DNA from: VMDJ01 sp965659945
GTDB taxonomy: Bacteria; Pseudomonadota; Gammaproteobacteria; Chromatiales; Chromatiaceae
Direction: 5' to 3'
Assembly (NCBI GenBank): GCA_965659945.1
Contig: CBFHYJ010000029.1
Coordinates: forward strand, 1 to 19,444
Length of the DNA stretch: 19,444 bases
Under the pieces are notes generated by a model that saw nothing but the letters and a program-made list of their open reading frames with translations, made no database searches and was not told the origin of the DNA. Both the position numbers and the translations under genes were made by a program. Position 1 is the stretch's first letter, and every line of letters begins with the position of its first letter. Below, piece by piece: positions 14,950-19,444 of the stretch.

Positions 14950-16475
14950 TCATCATTTATGAGTTTTAGTGAGTATCCCAGCTTTTTTAATGTGCCAATT
15001 TCCTGCTCAAGCTCTGCTTGATTGAGCGGGTGCCTATAAAGCCACCCGGCAGGAAAATGAAGCTTGATCTTTTTCTCTTTAGCTTCGATTGAGATATTGG
15101 GTTTTGTACCTGGCGTTCTGCCTCTATGAAGAATAATCGCTATGCGTAAAAGTATGATTAAGCGAGTAACGGTGATTTTTCGTGATTTAGTAAGTGACTC
15201 TAAGGTGCTAGCCTCAATTTTCTTGCGATGATTTCTTACTATAGTGGCAAGCTGTTCTTGTTGCTGACGAGTAAAGCCAGGCATTTCAGCATTAGCTAAA
15301 ATGTATGCACTGTGTTTCTGATAGGCGGAATGGGTAAGGCTAATGCCAATTTCATGTGTTTTGGCTGCCCAACTTAGTAGTTGATGGCTTAATGTCGATT
15401 CTAAGTCCCAAGTATTTTCAACTTGGGTGAGTAATCTGATCGCTGTTTTCTCTACAAGTCCTGCATATTCGCTGTCAACATTAAAGCGTTGTTGGAATGC
15501 TTCAATTGTTGCGTCTCTAATGTCGTCATGATTCATACTGCCAAGCAATTCGTACAGTAAGCCTTCGCGCAATGCAAAAGTAGATACATGCATTTCTTGA
15601 ATCTCTAACGCATTAAAGACAGCGGTTAATACAGCCACACCTCCAACGAATACAGGTTTACGTGAGTCGGACAAGCCTTCAAAGTCTAGCTTGTCGTTTT
15701 CCTTCTTCTTGATAATGGCTTTACGTAATTTTGCTAACGCATCTGCGGTAATTGTTTCGACTCCCCAACCCTGAGCTTCGATGACCTTCGCAATTGCTTT
15801 TATTGTTCCAGAGCTGCCAATAGCAATATCCCAGAATTGAGGCTTATATTTTTTTCTCACCCCTCGAATTTCGAGAGCGCCTCTTAGGATTGCGGATTCC
15901 ATTTTGCTAGCGGTAATTTTTCCATCATCAAACATGGCCATCGTCATTGTGACGCAACCCATGGATAGACTGTCTCGCATGCCAGGCCGCTTATTTTTAC
16001 CCAGTATGATTTCGGTGCTTCCGCCACCAATATCAACAACAAGTCGGTTATCGAATTCTGATTCAAGTCCGTGGGTAACGCCAAGATAAACTAATCGTGC
16101 TTCTTCAGAACCCGAGATGACCTCAATCTCATAGCCCAGCGCATTAATGGCTTGATGATAAAACTCACTGTCATCATCAATTTGACGCATGGTGTTAGTG
16201 CCTACTGCCCTCACGCACTCTTTAGGTATGCCACTGAGACGCTGTTTAAAGCGTTCTAAGCAGTCCAATGCGCGCTGCCCAACGACAGGATCGAGCTGTT
16301 TATTTCTATCTATTCCTTCGCCAAGTCTTACCGGCTCTCTAAGGCGATCAATGATGATGAATTGGCCGTTTTCTTCTTTGCCAATCACCATATGAAAGCT
16401 ATTGGAACCGAGGTCTATGGCGGCAATAGTTTTTTCAAGTGGTTGGGGAATTTCTGCTATCCCGACTTCCGGCAT
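14946..16475 (-). CDS. ppx: Exopolyphosphatase Ppx
   Basis: A 509-residue member of the Ppx/GppA phosphatase family, which releases orthophosphate from the ends of polyphosphate. ASKHA-fold motifs are present: AIDLGSNSFHM (19-29), catalytic glutamate region SGSEEARL (E124/E125), DIGGGSTE (148-155) and GSSGT. The C-terminal half from about 310 is the HD-like extension, with HEIG as its clearest trace. Length matches E. coli Ppx (about 513), which favours Ppx over GppA, but that distinction is not absolute. No Shine-Dalgarno sequence is evident before ATG 16475. Divergent from ppk, whereas E. coli has ppk-ppx in one operon. Confidence 0.92.
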   Translation of the reverse strand: MPEVGIAEIPQPLEKTIAAIDLGSNSFHMVIGKEENGQFIIIDRLREPVRLGEGIDRNKQLDPVVGQRALDCLERFKQRLSGIPKECVRAVGTNTMRQIDDDSEFYHQAINALGYEIEVISGSEEARLVYLGVTHGLESEFDNRLVVDIGGGSTEIILGKNKRPGMRDSLSMGCVTMTMAMFDDGKITASKMESAILRGALEIRGVRKKYKPQFWDIAIGSSGTIKAIAKVIEAQGWGVETITADALAKLRKAIIKKKENDKLDFEGLSDSRKPVFVGGVAVLTAVFNALEIQEMHVSTFALREGLLYELLGSMNHDDIRDATIEAFQQRFNVDSEYAGLVEKTAIRLLTQVENTWDLESTLSHQLLSWAAKTHEIGISLTHSAYQKHSAYILANAEMPGFTRQQQEQLATIVRNHRKKIEASTLESLTKSRKITVTRLIILLRIAIILHRGRTPGTKPNISIEAKEKKIKLHFPAGWLYRHPLNQAELEQEIGTLKKLGYSLKLINDD

Positions 16476-16580
16476 AATGAGGTGTCGCTTTAGGGTAATT
16501 AAGATTTCATCCTACCCTTAGAGAGCGCCCACAAGCTAGATTTTATTTGCTCTTTCGGCGCATATTAGCGCTAGCTAAAA

Positions 16581-16598
16581 GTGTCATCTTTCTGTCAT
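16581..16598 (+). promoter_or_regulatory. Pho box upstream of ppk
   Basis: GTGTCATCTTTCTGTCAT has two perfect TGTCAT half-sites 11 nt apart and matches 13 of 18 positions of the PhoB consensus. A poor -10 (CATCTT) falls at the expected distance, 16609-16614; better TATA-like hexamers (TATATG at 16618, TTATAA at 16625) are further away. It is oriented toward ppk. The remaining intergenic bases, 16476-16580, show no clear ppx promoter. Confidence 0.62.
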
Positions 16599-16658
16599 AT
16601 TTAGTGAGCATCTTCGGTATATGCTTATAAATGTTCTATTGCCTAAATTATTCTTACT

Positions 16659-18785
16659 ATGGATCTTGAGTCGCCTGAATTCTTTTTAAATCGAGAGCTG
16701 ACATGGTTGTCGTTTAATAGCCGTGTGCTAAGTGAAGCGAAAGATCCTCGTAATCCACTTTTAGAGCGCCTTAAGTTCCTCGCTATTGTTAGTTCGAATC
16801 TCGATGAGTTTTTCATGAAGCGTATCGGGGGTCTCAAGCAACAATTAGGTGCTGGCGTTGCCGCTAAGACCGTTGATGGAAGAACGACCAAGCAACAAAT
16901 TGATGAATGCTATGCGCTTATCCGTGAGCAAGAAGGCGAGCAGCGTCAGATTTTTGCTGATCTACGTGAGCTTCTCAAGGAAGAAGGCATAAAAATCGTC
17001 TCATACGACGATGTCTATACAGATCAAGGCATCTGGCTGCGTGAATATTTTTATCAAGAGGTATTCCCTTTAATTACCCCTCAGGCTGTTGACCCGGCGC
17101 ACCCATTTCCCTTCATTTCAAATTTGTCTTTAAATGTTTTGGTCCATGTAAAACGACCTGAAAATCAGGCACTACCTTCATACACACGTATCAAAATTCC
17201 AGTAGGCGATGGCATTCCACGATTCGTGCAGTTGCCAGATACTAATCACTTTTTGCCTATTGAAGAGCTCGTGATGAAGCACCTCAATATGCTGTTACCT
17301 CAGGTAGAAATAGTTGATTCAGCTGTCTTTCGTGTGACGAGAAATGCTCAGGTTGAGCGAGATGAAGAGACGGCTGACGATTTATTGTCAATGATCCAAA
17401 GTGAACTGCGTGATCGTCACTTTGCATCCATTGTGCGTTTGCAAATTCAAGACAGTATTGATGACACAGCACGCGGCATGCTGGCTGCAGAACTGGGGCT
17501 AAATGAAGATGAGGATGTCTTTAGTACTGGTTCTAGCTTGATGGCGTTGCGCGATCTCTTTGAAATCGTTGGGATTGATAAGCCAGAATTGCATGACGAA
17601 CCATTTCAGTCTATGGATCATCCGCAAATTTTTGCCGCTAAAAATATCTTCCATGCTATCCGTAATGATGGGCCATTCATGGTGCATCATCCCTATGACT
17701 CATTTAGTACATCGGTCGAGCGCTTCATGAAAGAAGCGGCCAATGATCCTAAGGTCAAAGCAATCAAAATGACCCTGTATCGCACCTCAAGTGACACCAA
17801 GGTCGTAGATTACTTAATTCGAGCGGCTAAAAATGGAAAGCAGGTTGCTGTGGTGGTTGAGTTAAAGGCACGTTTTGACGAGGCCGCTAATATTCGCTGG
17901 GCAAGCCGCATGGAAGAGGCGGGTATTCATGTTACCTATGGTGTTGTAGGTCTTAAAACACACTCGAAGGTTATTCTTGTCGTTCGCAAAGACTACAACG
18001 GTTTGCAGCGTTATCTGCATATTGGAACCGGTAATTATCATGCTGGAACGGCAAAGTTGTATTGCGACTTGGGCTTACTAACAAATGATCAGCAAATGGG
18101 TGTTGATGCCACTGAATTATTTAATTACTTAACAACTGGCTATACACCAGAACGATTTTATCGCGAGTTATTACCAGCACCTAAAGTGCTTAAGGCATCG
18201 TTGCTCGCTCGGATTGAACGTGAAACCAAGAATCACTCCGAAGAGTCTCCTGGTTTAATCCAATTTAAAATTAATGCTCTCGAAGATGCTGATATCACTA
18301 AGGCGCTTTATAAAGCATGTCAGGCTGGCGTTAAGGTTGATTTGATCGTGCGTGACAGTTGTCGATTCATCCCAGGTATACCTGGTGTATCAGAAGGCGC
18401 GACAGTTATCAGTATTGTCGGTCGTTTTTTAGAGCATACCCGTGTGTATTACTTCCGTAATGGCGGTAAAGAGGAATACTTCATTGGGTCAGCTGATGCG
18501 ATGAAACGCAATCTTGAGTCTCGCGTCGAAGTTGTTGCTCCTGTGACGAATGAGAAATTAAGAGCTGAAATTCGCTTTATGATGGATGCGCAGTTAAATG
18601 AACATCGTCAAGCTTGGGAAATGCAATCAGATGGATCTTATGTGCAGCGCATGCCTCGTAATGCCGAGGAAGAGATTGGATGCCAGCAGTTAGTCATTAA
18701 TCGCCACAAAGAAAGAAATAAAGTCGCAAAGCGTTACCAGTTAGGTAAAACGTTGAAAAAAATAATCGGACGAAATTTACGCTAA
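16659..18785 (+). CDS. ppk: Polyphosphate kinase 1 Ppk
   Basis: A 708-residue enzyme that reversibly polymerises the gamma phosphate of ATP into polyphosphate. The N-terminal domain has FFLNRELTWLSFN (8-20) and SSNLDEFFMKR (45-55). H435 in GLKTHSK is the phosphorylated histidine at the same number as in E. coli, and H593 in LEHTRVYYF matches the second catalytic histidine. YLHIGTGNYH at 452-461 and IGSADAMKRNLESRVE at 609-624 belong to the two phospholipase D-like domains. Slightly longer than E. coli Ppk (688). The ATG 16659 has no Shine-Dalgarno, but residues from SPEFFLNREL onward match the family N-terminus, so the start is near here. A terminator follows. Confidence 0.97.
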   Translation: MDLESPEFFLNRELTWLSFNSRVLSEAKDPRNPLLERLKFLAIVSSNLDEFFMKRIGGLKQQLGAGVAAKTVDGRTTKQQIDECYALIREQEGEQRQIFADLRELLKEEGIKIVSYDDVYTDQGIWLREYFYQEVFPLITPQAVDPAHPFPFISNLSLNVLVHVKRPENQALPSYTRIKIPVGDGIPRFVQLPDTNHFLPIEELVMKHLNMLLPQVEIVDSAVFRVTRNAQVERDEETADDLLSMIQSELRDRHFASIVRLQIQDSIDDTARGMLAAELGLNEDEDVFSTGSSLMALRDLFEIVGIDKPELHDEPFQSMDHPQIFAAKNIFHAIRNDGPFMVHHPYDSFSTSVERFMKEAANDPKVKAIKMTLYRTSSDTKVVDYLIRAAKNGKQVAVVVELKARFDEAANIRWASRMEEAGIHVTYGVVGLKTHSKVILVVRKDYNGLQRYLHIGTGNYHAGTAKLYCDLGLLTNDQQMGVDATELFNYLTTGYTPERFYRELLPAPKVLKASLLARIERETKNHSEESPGLIQFKINALEDADITKALYKACQAGVKVDLIVRDSCRFIPGIPGVSEGATVISIVGRFLEHTRVYYFRNGGKEEYFIGSADAMKRNLESRVEVVAPVTNEKLRAEIRFMMDAQLNEHRQAWEMQSDGSYVQRMPRNAEEEIGCQQLVINRHKERNKVAKRYQLGKTLKKIIGRNLR

Positions 18786-18790
18786 TTGAT

Positions 18791-18814
18791 AAGCCCGCCA
18801 TGGCGGGCTTTTTT
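18791..18814 (+). terminator. Rho-independent terminator of ppk
   Basis: AAGCCCGCCATGGCGGGCTT at 18791-18810 is a perfect GC-rich palindrome followed by a run of T ending at 18814. It begins 6 bp after the ppk stop. The opposite strand lacks an equally good T tract. The stop codon of the convergent RND gene lies inside the T run. Confidence 0.93.
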
Positions 18815-19444
18815 ATACTTTGTGTTTCGATAGCTTGAGATACACCGCAGGCACCACAAACAGCGTAAATAGGGTACCAATACCCAATCCTGTGATGATC
18901 ACCAAGCCAATGCCGTAACGACTTTCTGAGAAAGGGCCTGTTGCCCAGAGTAGTGGCACCATCGCAACAAGCATTGAAACGGTGGTCATCAGAATGGGGC
19001 GTAGGCGCACCTTTGCAGCTTCTTCAATTGCTTCTCGTTTTTGCATACCTTTTGTTGCAATCAGTTGGTTAGCAAACTCCACAACCAAGATGCCATTTTT
19101 CGCGATAAGGCCGATCAGTGTGATCAAGCCCACTTGAGTAAAGATGTTGATGCTGGCAAACCCGGTAGTGATAAAGATCATCGCGCCTGCAATCGACATA
19201 GGTACCGATACAAGAATGATTAAAGGATCGCGCCAGCTTTCGAATTGCGCAGCTAAGACTAAATAAATGATGACTAAAGATAAGAAGAAAGTGGTGACCA
19301 GTGCGCTACCTTGCTGCATGAATTGGCGAGATTGGCCATCAAAGTCCCAACGTACGTTATCGGGTAGCACTTCGCTGCCAAGTTGTTCTAGATAAGCTAA
19401 TGCATCACCCATGCTAAGCGTCGGGAACATGATGCCTTCAAGCG
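18813..19444 (-). CDS. RND efflux transporter, inner-membrane permease, C-terminal part (5' end outside window)
   Basis: Open on the minus strand to the window edge, so the ATG at 19430 is internal and the gene continues to the right; about 210 residues are visible. LVLAAQFESWRDPLIIL, GLITLIGLIAKNGILVVEFAN and EEAAKVRLRPILMTT are the hallmarks of the second half of HAE1-type RND proteins such as AcrB/MexF, covering the last transmembrane helices (about 45-65, 72-92, 95-118, 145-165, 175-197). The substrate cannot be told from this part. Related to multidrug rather than heavy-metal permeases by general look, low certainty. Not obviously linked to the phosphate cluster. Confidence 0.93.
   Translation of the reverse strand, partial: LEGIMFPTLSMGDALAYLEQLGSEVLPDNVRWDFDGQSRQFMQQGSALVTTFFLSLVIIYLVLAAQFESWRDPLIILVSVPMSIAGAMIFITTGFASINIFTQVGLITLIGLIAKNGILVVEFANQLIATKGMQKREAIEEAAKVRLRPILMTTVSMLVAMVPLLWATGPFSESRYGIGLVIITGLGIGTLFTLFVVPAVYLKLSKHKV

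Overview
The window looks like chromosomal DNA of a free-living gammaproteobacterium, probably aquatic. This rests on the gene families: DarP/YjgA, sdhCDAB followed by sdhE, OlsA/OlsB, PlcP, and Ppx/Ppk of the E. coli type. Genes are packed tightly, with many 1-28 nt overlaps. I saw no tRNA, rRNA, insertion sequence, integrase or CRISPR array, and no gene that looks broken. The longest gene-free stretch is about 210 bp, upstream of sdhC. The genus cannot be named from this sequence.

Positions 1-3323 (+): the end of recJ (its start lies left of the window), darP overlapping it, and a GalT-like nucleotidyltransferase. Positions 3531-8020 (+): a respiratory/TCA operon, sdhC-sdhD-sdhA-sdhB-sdhE, directly followed by a decarboxylating D-malate/tartrate dehydrogenase (dmlA/ttuC type). 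All its junctions are overlapping or abutting except a 10 bp gap between sdhA and sdhB.

Positions 8017-18785 are the most interesting part. Several transcription units read as one phosphate-limitation programme. olsB-olsA (-) would make phosphorus-free ornithine lipid. A HAD hydrolase (-) is divergent from two tandem GT4 glycosyltransferases (+), the second resembling Agt diacylglycerol glycosyltransferases. dgkA (diacylglycerol kinase) follows. plcP, a calcineurin-like phospholipase C of the lipid-remodelling type, would release diacylglycerol from phospholipids. A GAPDH paralogue resembling the ArsJ-associated type follows plcP. Exopolyphosphatase (ppx, -) and polyphosphate kinase (ppk, +) close the block as a divergent pair. 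I found sequences resembling PhoB boxes (11-nt-phased GTCAT repeats) upstream of olsB, the HAD gene, the first glycosyltransferase, plcP and ppk. In three of these the last well-matched half-site lies exactly 11 nt from a -10-like hexamer. The inferred programme is: under phosphate limitation PlcP strips phosphate from phospholipids, glycosyltransferases turn the diacylglycerol into glycolipids, OlsAB adds ornithine lipid, and Ppk/Ppx manage the polyphosphate reserve.

After ppk there is a clear rho-independent terminator, then the C-terminal third of an RND efflux transporter on the minus strand, cut by the right edge of the window.
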